64,000 nucleotides of DNA from Macrolepiota albuminosa. Lineage: Eukaryota > Basidiomycota > Agaricomycetes > Agaricales > Agaricaceae. The DNA is taken from contig JAMWFC010000100.1 in assembly GCA_027475525.1 (NCBI GenBank), forward strand, positions 62,001 through 126,000, given 5' to 3'. Shown here one piece after another: positions 21,717 through 34,604 of the stretch. The notes below the pieces were generated by a model. It was not told the origin of the DNA. It saw only the letters and a list, made by a program, of their open reading frames with translations, and searched no databases. Numbering within the stretch: the stretch's first letter is position 1; the number at the start of each line of letters is the position of its first letter. The position numbers and the translations under genes are program-made.

Positions 21717-23353
21717 TTAAGGGGTCACAGCGGTATGCATTTGGTTTTTGATGTCAGGCACCACTAGCATGACCTGACTTTTTATAATGCAATCAAAAAC
21801 CTGCTTAGACTTCTCCATATTGTAAATAGGCACCATTGGTTGATAGCCTCCTACTGGTTTGTTGGATACTTCAAAGTTTTGATTGACAGGCGAGGCATAG
21901 TTATCAGAAAGTCCTGAATAAGGGTGTAGCAGAAATTCAGTCATATTTGGTGTCTTAGCCATGTCAGGTGCATTGTCGTTAGTGCCAGAACCCAAGAGCT
22001 TTGTGGATGCTGAATCCATTGTAGTGCCTGTGGGCCTATAATCTTTTAACAGTTGTTTGCCCTTTTTAATTTCTACACCATCAAAAACCTGATTTTTTAG
22101 TGACTTCAATTCTCTTTCCAACATCTTGATTCTTTCTTCACATGACAACATATGTCACTTGTTAACAGCGTTAAGCTAAAGTACCTCATGAATTGGTGCC
22201 TGTTGTGGAGTCGCTTCTGCCTCTGTTGTTGCCATACTGTTTAGGTTACCTGTTGCTAAGTTTCTGGGGTTGCGCCTGTGCCATTCATCAATTTGTCCTT
22301 GGAAAGTCTTGTGCTCTGGATAAAAAGGAATGTTAGCGTCTGAGGGTAAGATTATTTTACCATTTGTGCTCCAGAGTGCTCTTTCTTGGTGTAGATACTG
22401 TTCAAGAATAGCGCAACAACCTCTAGTTATTATATGCCCTGCCTCACCACAAAAATGACAAAGTTCTGTTTGCACATTATTTTGTGGCATGTTAAGGCTA
22501 GTCAAAATCAATGTCTCCAATTTGCTCATGACATTGATGATTGCAGTGTTAACTGTATTTTTGAGGTTTTTCTTCTTGACAAATCCTTCTTGGTTGTTAG
22601 CGGTGCTAGGAGCTGGCATCCCAACTGGTGGTGCTGTTTTCTCTTTATCGGCGCTAGTAGATCGCTGTAAAGAGATGCCAGTATTTGTGCCTTTCAGCAT
22701 CCATTTACCTGCTTCAAAGACATCCTTTATATCATAGAATTCCTCAGAATGGTGCTCAGGCATAAGAATCTCTAAACAATGTGCTATCCTAGTCCATAAT
22801 AATGTCAGAATTCCTTGTTGAAACAAGTGCCACTCTTTATTCCTAGAAGTCACAATAATAGGTAGATAGTGTGCCTAACATATAGATTTCAGTTGCAAAG
22901 GTATTCTGTACTAGCTTCTGGATCTCCATGACCATATAACGCATAGATTCTTTGGTGCCAGGATATATGTTAATGACTGCCTTCTTCCATTCCTCATAGG
23001 TAAATAGTTTTGGCACTGTTTCTTTTGTTAATCCTTAAAACTCATTTAATCCTGTCCAGGATTCCTTCTATATTGTAAGAAATGTATCTGATGGCATATT
23101 CTTTCATCTGTATATTGTTGGTGACTTGGCAGTTGCATAGTAAATATTTCAATTCTCTGAAATACTGCATTAACTTGTGAGGCTTTGTTTTGTCCCACTT
23201 TGGTGATAATAAGTGGTTTCTGGACAGCATTTGTGGTGTGTTTGTCTGCTCCATGTTAATTGGCATTAATGTCGAAGTAGGAATAGTGGTGGTAGTGCTA
23301 GTTTCACTTAGTATTGATAGGCTTCTACTTGGACTGAGCACATCAAGGGGCAC
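21717..23353 (-). pseudogene. Gypsy-2 gag with zinc knuckle
   Basis: The start is at 23353 (MPLDVLSPSRSLS), shared with the fragment at 1234. The first 103 codons are open. 22176-22853 (225 codons) carries a knuckle (CHFCGEAGHIITRGC, with one extra residue before the last Cys) and the family motif DEWHRRNP. 21717-22151 adds a Glu/Lys-rich region. Three pieces in different frames show at least two frameshifts. Confidence 0.7.
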
Positions 23354-23400
23354 ACTACAGGCTTATGGACATAGGCCATACTCAAGACCTTAGTGATCCT

Positions 23401-24054
23401 CTTGGACACAGGATACCACAGACCTTAGCGCTCAATTATAAGCATTGTTTATCAGTCTAAACCACCACTACTAAGCCTTTAGCATATGCCACTTATTGAC
23501 TTTGGAGAATTAGGAGACCAAGAACTCAGAGTGCTAGCACAACAGCAGGGACATAACTTTGACCAAATCCCAATCAGTTTCATAAAGGAGTTAGCATTAG
23601 GTGCTGCCATTGAATGAGGCACTTCAATCAGAAGTCTAAAGAATCAGCAGTGATGGAACAGAATATACTCTAGCCTGACATTTTATCCATCAAGAATTGA
23701 TACCAGGTTTAGTGCCAACAGTGGAACTCATAGCATCTTTCAAGAATTTTCCAACCATACCCCACAAAGGCCTGGCCAATCAGAATTACACTAAAAAGTA
23801 AGCAGACTCATACAAAGTTTAAGTCAGTTTAGAGTTGCCATAGTCAATGGGCTATAATGCTGTTGGTTGCCATTTCTCTATGTATGCCAGTTGCCATTGA
23901 CAGGTTGCCGTTATCTACAACCACAAGGAGAGGCGCTAATTGGTAGCACTGCAAATGGACTTATTTTAAAAATATAGTAGTGCATAGTATAAAAGATAGC
24001 TACTCTGGATATACATAACAACAAATCGTAACCTCTTGAGCATCCAGTTATACT
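23401..24054. other. Leader region between Gypsy-2 gag and the 24-kb repeat
   Basis: There is no convincing gene. The position between gag start and the repeat suggests untranslated leader or LTR of Gypsy-2. A possible TATA element in minus orientation lies near 23985. Confidence 0.35.
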
Positions 24055-24385
24055 TAGCATTCAAATGGCGCTAGCTTTATCTGACTTCATCACTAAGTCA
24101 GGCACTAGCCTTGTCTATCTCATCTTTGTTGTTTACGGTGCCATCTACAGGCACATTATGCTGCACTACTCACCTTTTCTCCTATATCTTTGTTTAAACT
24201 ACGATGCTTACCATCTGTTAGGTAGAATCCAAGGCACTATCATCTAGTGCATTGTTCTATCACCTCTGCTCAAGCACACTGGGACCCTGTTAGGACTCCT
24301 CACAACTACATACGCCAAACGCTGGAAACGGCGTTGTACTGTGTATACATCCAGCACACCCAACTACAGTTGGTGTCATTAGCAT
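24055..24385 (-). repeat. Left arm of a 330-bp inverted repeat
   Basis: This arm is the diverged reverse complement of 24720-25048. A third copy lies at 860-1060. It lies directly upstream of the Gypsy-2 gag in element orientation, so it may be the 5' LTR or leader of that family. Each copy is preceded by a short frame ending …HS(C/T)…ES followed by a stop. Confidence 0.65.
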
Positions 24386-24719
24386 GGTCATCATAGGTAT
24401 AGGCTTGAGTAATTCCAAGTCGCTAAGTTCTGGTGATAATGACTTAGATAGCTCTTCTAAAGGAGTAAATAGCATATGATTTTTGCCTGCTAAATACTTA
24501 AAAGGTCAGGAAAAAGGGAAAAAGCTTTCTGCTAGGCTATCTGGGGCAGCCTCAAGCTCTTGGTCTTAAGTCTGTCTTGGTAGCACACCTGGTAAATGTG
24601 GTGAGTCAGTGGTACTTTGTTCAAAAGCGCTCTCCAACAGGAGGCAGTGCTGTTGCTGGGCTTGAGTTTCTGGCGGAATTCTGTCTTAATAGAACCTCTT
24701 GCAGTGGGCTCCAAAATGA
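24386..24719. other. Spacer of the inverted repeat
   Basis: The 334-bp loop contains two short open peptides reading into each arm. They may be the 3' ends of two related transposon genes arranged head-on. Confidence 0.35.
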
Positions 24720-25048
24720 TACTAACTGTAGTTGGGTGTGCTGAACGTATACACAGTACAATGCCATCTCCAGTGCCTGGCATACATAGTTGTAAGGAGT
24801 CCTGACAGAGTCCTAGTGTGCTCAAGCAGATGTGATAGAACAATGCACTAGATAATAGTGCCTTGAGTGCTACCTAGCAAATGATAAGCATCATAGCTTA
24901 AGCAGAGATACAGATAAAAAGACAAGTAGTGCAGTGTAATGTGCCTGTAGGTGGCACTATAAATGACAAAGATGAGATAGACAAAGCTAGTGCCTAACTT
25001 AGTGACAAAGTCAGACAGGGCTAGCGCAATTTAAATGCTAAGTGTAAC
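24720..25048 (+). repeat. Right arm of the inverted repeat
   Basis: Plus-oriented copy, ending about 10 bp before the DDE transposase frame at 25059. Confidence 0.65.
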
Positions 25049-25649
25049 TTAATATATTGTGATCGACTCTGATAATGATAGGCCAAATCTGCCATTAAGA
25101 AAAACAGCAAAAAAAGTGATTATAATCTATGACATAGACTCTGAAGCAGAATTAGTACAGCTTCAATTTCCATTGTCAAAGTCAACATCTATTCCTATGC
25201 CAGCACCAAAATTATTCCAGGCTATGGTCATGGTCCCAGATACATTAATGAAAAAGCCACTTTGTCAAGCAACTTTATTTAGTCTTGGTGTAAAGAAGCT
25301 GACTCAAGAAGAAGCAACTGAATAGATGCAGAGGAATGTTGCAAAATGGCTGTAGATCACTAGGAAAGGAAAGGAATGCTGGAGGAAAAACACATGTTGA
25401 GAAAGCAGCTTCTGAACTATGAAAGACAGTAGAGGCATCAGAAGAAAAAAAAAGATCCAGCCAAGGCACATAATGTTAAAGATGTGGTTTTTAAACATTC
25501 TCATTTATTGGGAATTGGACACTGTGATAGTGACATTCCAGAGCTTTCACATCCAGATAGGAAAAAGTAGAAGAATGGCAGGAATAGAAAAAAGAGAGGT
25601 GTTGTACAGAGCCAATATACACACATCAACTGATCCATTCATTCTTATA

Positions 25650-25803
25650 GGCTCCTATCAATTGCATTGCTCCTTGTATTGCCTGGTTAGCTGCATTCAT
25701 TACTTGAACACTTCAATATGAGCAGCGGCTCCTATCAATTGCATTGCTCCTTGTATTGCCTGGTTAGCTGCATTCATTACTTGAACACTTCAATATGAGC
25801 AGC
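25650..25803. repeat. Exact 77-bp tandem duplication (5 of 8)
   Basis: Bases 25650-25726 equal 25727-25803, inside the transposase remnant. Confidence 0.9.
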
Positions 25804-26896
25804 ATGAATTATATAGGCATCTGTATAAGGAACAGTTCAGAAATGGATTTCAAAAATGAAGAAGCAATGGTCAAAACAAACTCTGAAAAATGTTGAATGG
25901 TGTCACACACTTGCAGGAACAGGGTGTGTAGGTATTTTGGCATCATATCCTGAGATTGTTGAGGAAATTAAGAAACAGCTGAAGGATTTATATGAGTCTA
26001 ATATAACTGTTAGTCAAATACTTGGTTGCTTTATTGCATTAGCTGTGATTGAAGCTAGGAAACTTGAACTCTTGAAAACTTTTAGATGCACTGAGGTCAG
26101 TTCAGTTCTATTTTAGTATCTTTTTTTATTTGACTGAGCAAGAATCTGCTTTTAGCATTACATTGGTTTTTTTTCTGAAAGCATCATAAAATGAACTGTG
26201 TGACATAGCACACATGCAGGGAGTCATGTTCCTGATAACACAGCTGAGCTGTGTAAATGATGTGCATTCCAAATCATCCATCTCATAGTTTTCTATGAGA
26301 TTCCACTCAAACTCCTGATCAATATGGATCAAACAGAGATTTTTGTTCTGATGTCTTACAATAAGATGTATTATGACAAAGATGCTAGACAGATTGAAAC
26401 TGTTGCCTATGATAAGAAGTGTACCTATACATTATGTGTTGCAACATCAGCTGCTGGCAATATTCTTCCATTTCAGCAAGTCTGGTCAGAAAAAACCAAG
26501 ACATCACTTCCATTGCCTCAAGCATTAGGATATAATAAGGCTATTGATCTTAAAATTTGATTTGTTGCAGCTGATAGCCCCAAGAAGACAAGCCACTTCA
26601 GTACATTGAAAACAATAAAAGAATAGATGATCAACATTCTACTCTCATATGTGAAGTTGATTATTAAGATCTACAAACTTCCTGCAGATCAGAAGTCAAT
26701 CCTTCTTATTAATTGCTATCTTGTTCATATCAGCCTGGAGTTCTGCACATATGTTTTTAACAAGCACCCAAATGTTTTTTTAATCTGTGCCTGCCAAATA
26801 TGAGTTCAGCTTTTGGCTATTCCACTATATCTGAAACTCAAATGGCTACAGGTACAGGGATTTTTCAACCAGCAGTTGTTGGCATTCAATGCATTC

Positions 26897-26971
26897 TAAA
26901 ACATTTTCTATGTCAAGAAGCATTCAAGTATCTTGTTGCTTGTCATGCTTCTTGACATAGAAAATGTTTTA
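26897..26971. repeat. Perfect 27-bp inverted repeat (hairpin)
   Basis: 26897-26923 is the exact reverse complement of 26945-26971, with a 21-nt loop. It lies inside the transposase remnant where a coding segment should be single-copy, so it reflects an inverted duplication or a sequencing or assembly fold-back. Confidence 0.85.
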
Positions 26972-27599
26972 CAAAGCACAAATTGCCAATGGTTTTGCAT
27001 CAAACAAAATTAAGGTTACAACATCACTTTCTGCTCTTTGTGATGCCTTAGTACAGCCTGTTGTTGATCTTTTCAAATTTTTACAAAGCTATATAGGTTG
27101 TGAAATCATTTAAAAAATATCAACCATATATATTAATGTTATTTATTCTGAACAAGTTTTTTTGCACTCTAGGCTTAGGAAAAGTATACTGTTGACAACC
27201 TCAACCTTGAAGAAAAGTGCCTCAGTAATCAAAATACCAGAGCTGCCTATCATGCATATTACATGAAAGATGCAACATTCTAAAAGGAAATTGAAGACAC
27301 GATTGGAGTTGTTCCAGGAATAGAGACTGAAACAGTTGATATAAATGATCTTACCTATAAACATTTAGAAGGTGATAACATGGATGATACTAATGTGCCT
27401 ATTAGCTATGTTATTTACAAAGCTATTGGAATCAAAGTGAATAGTTTGGAGCCTGGTAAATATTGTGTTGATTATGATCAGTGGTTGAGAATGATGAATC
27501 TGGGGTTTTGCATGCTAGTAATAGAAAGAAAGACATTTGGGCATATAATAAAGATGGAGTACTGTGGTCAGAGGCTTTTAGCTGTCTTTGAGGATTGAT

Positions 27600-28255
27600 C
27601 AGGGGTAGTAGAAGCAGTTGAGGGGGTCTTGCAGTGCTAGATTGACTTGTGGTGCTAGATTGGGTGCTGAATTGCACAGAGGCCATTCAACTTAAGATGG
27701 TTAAGCCTGCATCAGAGGCCACAAGAGATTCTACAAATCAAAGTGGGGCAGGGAGTTGTGACAGAGGTTTGGTTTGGGAGGTGCTGGGGCAGTTATGGGG
27801 GAGTGGGGCTAGAGTTGTCACAAGTGCAGGGCATCAATTGTTGTCACCTCAGGCAAGCTCATCAATATAGCACAGCATGTTGTCCATACTAGCAGTGTTA
27901 GCCTGGAGTCTCTGGAAGGTTATGAGTAGTAGGGATCAGGCATTATTCATCTATAAGAATGGTTCCAGAGGTCTCAAAGGTGTTAGGGACTGAGTTAGCC
28001 CTGTGGACTATTTAATTATAGCCAAGGTGTTCTGCCATTCTTCCTATTGCTATTGTTCTAGAGTTGGGACTATGGGGAGGTGCTGGGGCCAACTCTGGAG
28101 GTTTCTATTGAATATGAATCAAGCAATCAGAGTCTATAGGGTTGTTAAGAGGTTGAGAAGAGGGAGACATTGATAGAACTCCATACAGGCTAGGTGCATT
28201 AATAGCAGGCTTGCCATTAGTTCTGGACACCTTACCGCATGCATTCCAAACTTGA
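27600..28255. other. Unassigned sequence between two element remnants
   Basis: It holds G-rich short open stretches on the plus strand with no recognisable motif. Nothing further can be supported. Confidence 0.3.
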
Positions 28256-28900
28256 TGCATATGATTTATCCATTTTAGGCCTTATCCAATAGCCATGCAT
28301 GGCAAGCAATGGATCTAATTAGTGATAGTACCGGTAGCAGCTGAAATGACAGCTGGCATTATGCCACCAGCAAGTATTGACAAGTAGCATCAATCAATCA
28401 GCATATGGCATAGCTAGCCAACGACAGCACTTACAAAATAGGAATAATGTCATTTACTCATGACAGACAGCCTGACATTTACTCTGATGCCTGACACCTT
28501 TTGGTGCTTCTCTCTCAGTTAGATGGACAGCTTTCTTGCTTCATTTCTCAATATTTAGTTTAACGCATAACATTTAATTACATTACTTACAGTTCACCAC
28601 CCCTTGACAATCCTTAGCTACTTGATGAAAAACTTGTTTCTCACTATAAATACTTACTGTTGTTATTAGTTACCACAGAACAGAGTACCCCAATTTATCC
28701 CTCAGTTCACCTCACAGTTCAGATTTCTTTTGAGCTGATTAAGTTCTTAGTTGTCAACTGTCTGAACACTCTTAGCCTGCTTGCTGCAGTTACATTTATG
28801 GAACCTATGTATCTTGCATTTACAGCAGGCATCACATAGCTTAGTCATCACTCAGCCTCTAGTTTCCTTACCATGTCCTCTGCTGTTCTTACTCATATTT
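28256..28900 (-). repeat. LTR-like repeat related to 48.6-49.1 kb
   Basis: The reverse complement of this stretch aligns in patches with 48580-49030, including a shared CTTGCCATGCATGGCT segment, AAGTGCTGTC blocks and a GTAAGTATTTATA region resembling a core promoter. It lies downstream of a minus-strand coding remnant, consistent with a 3' LTR. Confidence 0.4.
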
Positions 28901-29099
28901 ATCTCCTCTTAGCCTTTAGACATACTTTATTATTGGTGCATCTCCCTTGCCACATATTCTTACCAACTTCTGCTGCTGACTTTCACCAAATCTTGCTGTT
29001 TAACTTATTTTTCTAACTTGTTCTCTGGAAACTGCCTGGAACTCCCTCAACCTTAGTGCACCCAACACATTTTTATACAGGTTAGTAGCCATAAACTGT

Positions 29100-29870
29100 A
29101 TCTGCTACTGATCTACTTTTGAGCATTATCAATGTGTGAATTTCATTGAGCAGCTGCTGCAATTCTTTGTGGAGGATCATGTTGCACCTGTATTTGACCA
29201 TGGTTTGCTCCAGAAGCTCTCTACAGACAAGTCATTCTTCAAACTTGACTAAGCAGTATGCCCAGTTCTCTGGGATGTCCTTAAAGTTGTTATGTCCAAA
29301 TTCTGTGAGTAGTGCCCTTGTCTGTTGTGCAAAGATTTCTAGTGAGATCCTGAGTGAGCAGAGTATCTCATCGAATTGACATTCATACTCCTCAAAGCAT
29401 TGTTGTTCCAAAGGCAACAAGGGGGTCTATGCAGGTGGAACAGCAGCTGAGTAATGTTGAGGTTGGTAGCTGTAGTTGGAAAGCTCATAGAGTTGAGGAG
29501 CAGGGCATTGATAATCATAGTAGAAGGTGGAGACAAAGGGACCCTTACTCAGAGAAATTGGGCAAGGTCTCCAATAGACTCCAGAGATGCTCTGATATGA
29601 GGAGACATCTACTGGTCATGCCATAGCTAGGTTGGGCAGAGGGGTCTAGCTGACTGAGGGCCCTAGGTCATAAAGGAATAGATCAGGGGCCCAGTAGCAA
29701 TAGATATGTTAGTGTTCATATAAGAGAGGTGGGTAGATGAGGTGGGGGGTCTGTGCAGAGTAGTGGTCAGGCACTAGGTATCTGTAAGAGTTGGTCTGAT
29801 AGCTCATGGTGTAGTAAATCTGAGTATATGTAGCCATCAAAAATAGAATGATGTAAGGAAAAGTCTTGAT
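29100..29870 (-). pseudogene. Coiled-coil transposon-protein remnant
   Basis: Minus-strand frame 29232-29420 (…QTRALLTEFGHNNFKDIPENWA…), preceded and followed by readable codons, forms an acidic amphipathic helix-rich segment. The motif resembles a protein segment repeated in Agaricomycete transposons, but I cannot name the element. Confidence 0.35.
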
Positions 29871-29874
29871 ATTA

Positions 29875-30435
29875 TGTCAGATTCTGCTGATTTGAAGGCT
29901 TTCCAGGAAAGCAATGCCTTTACAAAACAGACTTGATCTATGTATACTCAGGTATCTGGAACTCTAGACCATGCTCTGGAATTTAAGATGCAAAACAGGG
30001 GATACCTGGAGTCAGAAACTTAGTCTGAAGATTGAGGAAATTGAAGAGGGTTTTGAGGTTAAGGTCAAGTCAAGAATCAGGCATTCTAAGATAAGAATAG
30101 GGTTAATAAACTTAAAGTCGCAAAGTACATACTAATCTCAAAAGTATGCATGCCAGTTAAATGTGCCAGTCAATGCATATCAGTCAATCAAAGAGGCATA
30201 CAAATAGTAAGTGTAATATCAAGACTAAGATAATACAAGAGAGTGGCTACTCTATAAGTACTGCGAGGGTCACTTCAGATTTCTGAGAAATTCTGGAATG
30301 TCTGGAATAGTTTCCAGGAGTCAATGAGTGGCAGTGGGCAGAAAGAGGACTGTATTCTGAGAATTGTACATGTGGAGTTCACAATTAATTGGTCCAGAGA
30401 AAATGCCATTATGTATGATGTGTGATGGCTGATTG
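29875..30435 (+). mobile_element. LTR-B, decayed and truncated copy
   Basis: It starts TGTCAG at 29875 and aligns with the first two-thirds of 3761-4516. Nearly every CpG of the young copy is TpG or CpA here (GGCTTTCCGGGAAAGC versus GGCTTTCCAGGAAAGC). The right end is missing after about 30435. Confidence 0.7.
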
Positions 30436-31500
30436 ATCCAGCCTATCTATCAACATGTTTTTCTATTAGCCAAATAATGCTGCTTCTGTTAATAGCTATC
30501 TCATTGCTCTGGAATTCCTCTGAATAATTCATTAGAGGCTCATTGAGATGAGTCATGTACTTAATGCTGCACTTAGCACCTGCCTGCCTGATGAACCAAG
30601 ACTCAGCATATACATGTCATTCTACATCATATAATGGTCTATCCCAAGCACTCTCACCATCCAATAATAAACTTGTCCTGACAAAAAATCTCCACAACTG
30701 CTGATATCCACATTGGTTTTATAAACACCATATGTGTCAGCCCATTCCCATGCATGCTAAACAGAATCTATATTCTATTAGCATCAGCAAAAGCCACACT
30801 TCAGCCTACCACCTACTGTTGTCTGTGCTGCAGCCCACACCTGCTCATCCTTGCTCATCTTCTCTACCTCAATAAGCACAAACTCCCACTCAGGAAGATG
30901 TCATTAACATCAATGACAAATTTGTCTTTCCTTGCCACTGAGCTAATTTGGACATATCCCAGTTAGATCTCAACAAATCAATGCTATATTTGTAGCCAAG
31001 TATCATGTTGACGATAACCAATTACTTATCTGGCTTCATGATGTTTAATCTATGTGGACAGGCACTACAATGCAGTATATTCACAATATTTGTGGCATTT
31101 GCTGGGTTTACAGCCCCAAATGATACTAGGCAATTGACAAGGATCAACTTTATTTTCAGAGAAAGCAATGGCAAATAGCAGCATTATTTCTCTCTCCTAG
31201 GCCTATGCTAACTGAGATTTAGGACAGTACAGGGTTATAACACAGAGATATCTCCCTTCAACACTAGATTCCTTGCAAGTAATCCTTGCTCAAGTTTTAT
31301 TGACATTGTGATTGTGATTTAAACAACTTAATATGATCAATGTCATCCTTTCTATACCTTTTTTATGTAGTTAAAAAAAAAGATATTAGTCTCATATAGA
31401 ATGCAAATAGTTGTGCATATACAAAGTTTATTCTATAAGTCAGCTCATGAATAACTTTGAATTAGATTGAGCTTAAAAAATATAATATACTATATATTAA
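30436..31500. other. Unassigned decayed sequence
   Basis: Only short open stretches are present, for example 30754-30966. A polypyrimidine/A-run and very AT-rich DNA lie near 31370-31500. No motif could be assigned. Confidence 0.3.
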
Positions 31501-32376
31501 TTATAAGTTCTGAAGCATGACCTTTCCAGAGCCAATTTTTCTCAACTCAGCTGTGCCTGCTACTTTTTTGTCATATTTAATCTGAGCTTTTTCTCTGAGT
31601 ACCTGAACTTTTTTGAAGGCAGTAATAATATGTTGGTGTTGCAATGAATTCTGGTCCTTTTAATCTTTCATTTAGCATTGATATTTTTGCTGTCACCTTT
31701 GCAAGGCTTGTCCATGCTCTATTGAGTCTTGTATTTTGAGCTGTAATGCTGGTGTCTTTGGACATAAGCTGGTTGTGGTGGCTTTAGTCTATTTAGAAAG
31801 TTCAGCATATCTAAATGATAACTGACAAACGTTAAGTACACACATTTGTGTTTTAAGTTCTTAGTTGTTTTCTACTAAATTAGTATGAGCTTTGCCAGCC
31901 TTCCAAATCAATCATAGAATCATGCTCTTTTCCCAATAAAATTCTTCAAATGTGAATTTGCTGTCAATTTTATTCTTTGCCCAATTTATCAGAATTAGCA
32001 TATGGCCATAGTGACACTAGTCAACAATGCTTATCAGTTCCAACTTTTCTACCAAGCATATATATTTTATCAAGTATTTGTTCCCAACTAGGATGCTTTA
32101 TACACACAGGGCTTTGCATCAAATTTTTCACTTCATTGGCCATACCATGAACATCATAAATATTTCTATAGACATGCACAGAATGAAGACAGAAGACACA
32201 ATGTAAATGCTCATACTTATTCAACTCAGTGAGTAGCATATGAGATTTATAAAGGTTGTGCTTTTGTGGCAATGTTTCTATAAGATGTTGAAGATGTAAT
32301 CTTAGACATGGAAAAAAGAATATTGTAGCATAGTGTACTATATGGCCACAGCCACATAGCTTTTAGTTAGTAGACT

Positions 32377-32419
32377 TAAATAAAATTATATTATATTTAT
32401 TATAATATAATTTTATTTA
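32377..32419. repeat. Perfect 19-bp AT-rich hairpin
   Basis: 32377-32395 is the exact reverse complement of 32401-32419 with a 5-nt loop. It is composed only of A and T and followed by a TA-repeat. Its role is unknown, and it may be a simple-sequence fold. Confidence 0.7.
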
Positions 32420-34604
32420 CATTAATATATATATATAATTATATGCTGCTGAATAAGCAGCTTATATTTTGTTTTAAACTACATAGTTAATAGATCAAAC
32501 TAGTCTGATTCTGTGTAGTGTAAACAATTTAAGCTCTTACAACTTATAATTTCATTACAAATATCTATATTAAATATCTATTTTAAGCAATGTGCCTACA
32601 CACTTTTTGCCTGACCTGAATGCTGATTAGCAGCAAATTGAAGAATCAATTCATCTGTCTTTTTAGAAGAATCTCTATGAATATGGTGCTAGCAAAGTAT
32701 TTGGCCAGTATCAAGCTTAACAATTTTTTCAATCTCGTAGAACAATTGTTGATGGGCTGCAGCAGTTTGTCAGTTGAAAAATATATGACAAAATATCACG
32801 TCTGAGAAAAGTTTAGTTAAGCAAGCATATAAGAAAAAGTTGTCATACTTGTATTTGCATCATAATCAAAATAAGCAAGCTCAAATTCATAAAAACTCAC
32901 AATATATTTAAAATCAATGTCACTTTGAAAATACTGAGCCCTCAACAGTTGATGACTGCTTTCTTTGCTCATGCAAATTACAATGCAAATATTGGAATTT
33001 TGATTCTTCTCAACTGGCTCATTTTCTAGATAAATAGGCAGTGAGTCAAAGAGAAGCTCTATAATCTTGCAAATATAAACTTCATTAAGATTTGTGTGCA
33101 AATCAATATTTTTCTTGTATTTTTTGATATCTAAACAAATAAAATCTATATATTTTAATGTGGGTTGAACTGTACATATAAACATGCTTACCATCCCATC
33201 CAGTTCTATCAGGATACAGTTTTTTTTTGACTTGATCAATGAAATAAGCCAGGTGTTCATAGTTGGCCAAATGAATATATAAGTTACTCAATATAGATAA
33301 AGGCACTTAAGGAAGTGTTTGTCAAAGATAATCCTTTGTGAGAAAATGATGTAAAAAATGACATGATGTCAGATCTGCAAGGTCTGTTCCAAGACATTCA
33401 AGCAGACTAATTATTTTGATTCTAATATATAGTGGAGTCTTCTGAAGAAGGAGAATTGTATATATATGCTCTCCTGAAAATATCACAAAAATCTATAAAC
33501 ATTCATTCTGAAAGACTTCTATAGATTTGAAGATCTGAACTTTGACTTTGCAATGTAAATATATCATTTCTGGTTGGAAAAGACTACTATCTGGCAAATA
33601 ATGATTACAGTTCAAGATAAAAATTGTAAATACCTATAACTTGATCATCAACATTAGTACTTATAGCAGCAAAATTTCTGCAATAGAGCATTTCTGCAGG
33701 GCATTTCAAATTTTCGTTACAACTCTTCAAATTTTTGTTAAGCTTGGTTGCCAGGGTTCTCTTGGCTAAGCAAATTTTTGTTATCAACCATCAAATTTAA
33801 GCTAAATATCAAAATATAGGTGCTGCAGAAATGCTCTAATAAAAAATTTGATACTATGAAGCATTCTATGAGTGAGCTAAACCCAGAAATGAATGCTACT
33901 TGCTCAATGTGATCAAATTCATCTGTGTCCTTATTGAAGTAAGCCTTTAAATAGTCACAATCATAGCTATCATCAAGATAATATAGGTAGTGGTCATGAT
34001 TGGCTTTTTGATAGTGCTTGCACCTAGATTTTGAGATTAGTGAATAGCTAATAAATATTATGCAGAGTATTCATACTTTAGACAAAACTTTTTATAACCA
34101 TCAACATTATCATACTTCAAAATGACTCTTTCTTGACATTTTGTGGTAGCTGGCATATAACTCTATTGAGACTTTTTGATCATTGCCTGAGTCAAATCAT
34201 ATTGAATCTATTCACTTTGTGATAACATTGTCTCTTCATATTCAGTTGCTCCATATCCAATTTTATGAATAGCTGTAATAAGCAGAGCTGTCTTGCAGAA
34301 AATGTCATAATAAGGTAGAGATGCTTCGAAACAATTGAATCAATCATTGGCCAGGCATTTAATGATGGCCTCTCAAGTTGCTAATGTATATGGTTCTTTC
34401 AATGCATTGACATCAGCTTGAGAGCAAACCTTTGAGCTCTAACCTGTAAAAAAGGTGTTTGCATTGTATATGCTAATACAATAAGCTGAATACTCACATA
34501 TGAAATGCCTTCTTATACAAAGTACAAGTTTGTCAGTGCTGTCCATCAACAAAGAACATATCAACTGTAAAAATGTCATTTGTTGGAGATTGCAGTAACT
34601 ATGA

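Larger units (their letters stand above)
17340..23400 (-). mobile_element. Gypsy-2: second Ty3/Gypsy family, decayed
   Basis: Reading leftwards on the minus strand: gag (23353 to about 21717), retropepsin (21689-21030), RT (20560-19737), RNase H (19779 to about 19440) and integrase (18600-17500). The protein families differ from Gypsy-1 (different zinc knuckle, DSGSQI protease, different integrase). Its LTRs are not securely defined. The repeat at 24055-24385 may be part of the 5' end. Gypsy-1 is inserted just beyond its 3' side. There are many stops and frameshifts. Confidence 0.75.
25059..27598 (+). pseudogene. DDE superfamily (pogo-like) transposase remnant
   Basis: The pieces are in order on the plus strand. 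The N-terminal part ends …FSLGVKKLTQEEATE. A coiled charged linker follows. A helix-turn-helix-like DNA-binding region lies at 25856-26116 (…TGCVGILASYPEIVEEI…). The catalytic core starts at 26310 with NMDQTEIFVL, where D is the first catalytic Asp. …FQQVWSEKTKTSLPLPQ… (26480-26530), …ILLINCYLVHISLEF… (second Asp position altered to N) and a C-terminal tail to 27598 follow. It matches the DDE_1/pogo-type endonucleases common in basidiomycetes. It carries stops, a 77-bp duplication and a 27-bp hairpin. TIRs were not found. Confidence 0.7.
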
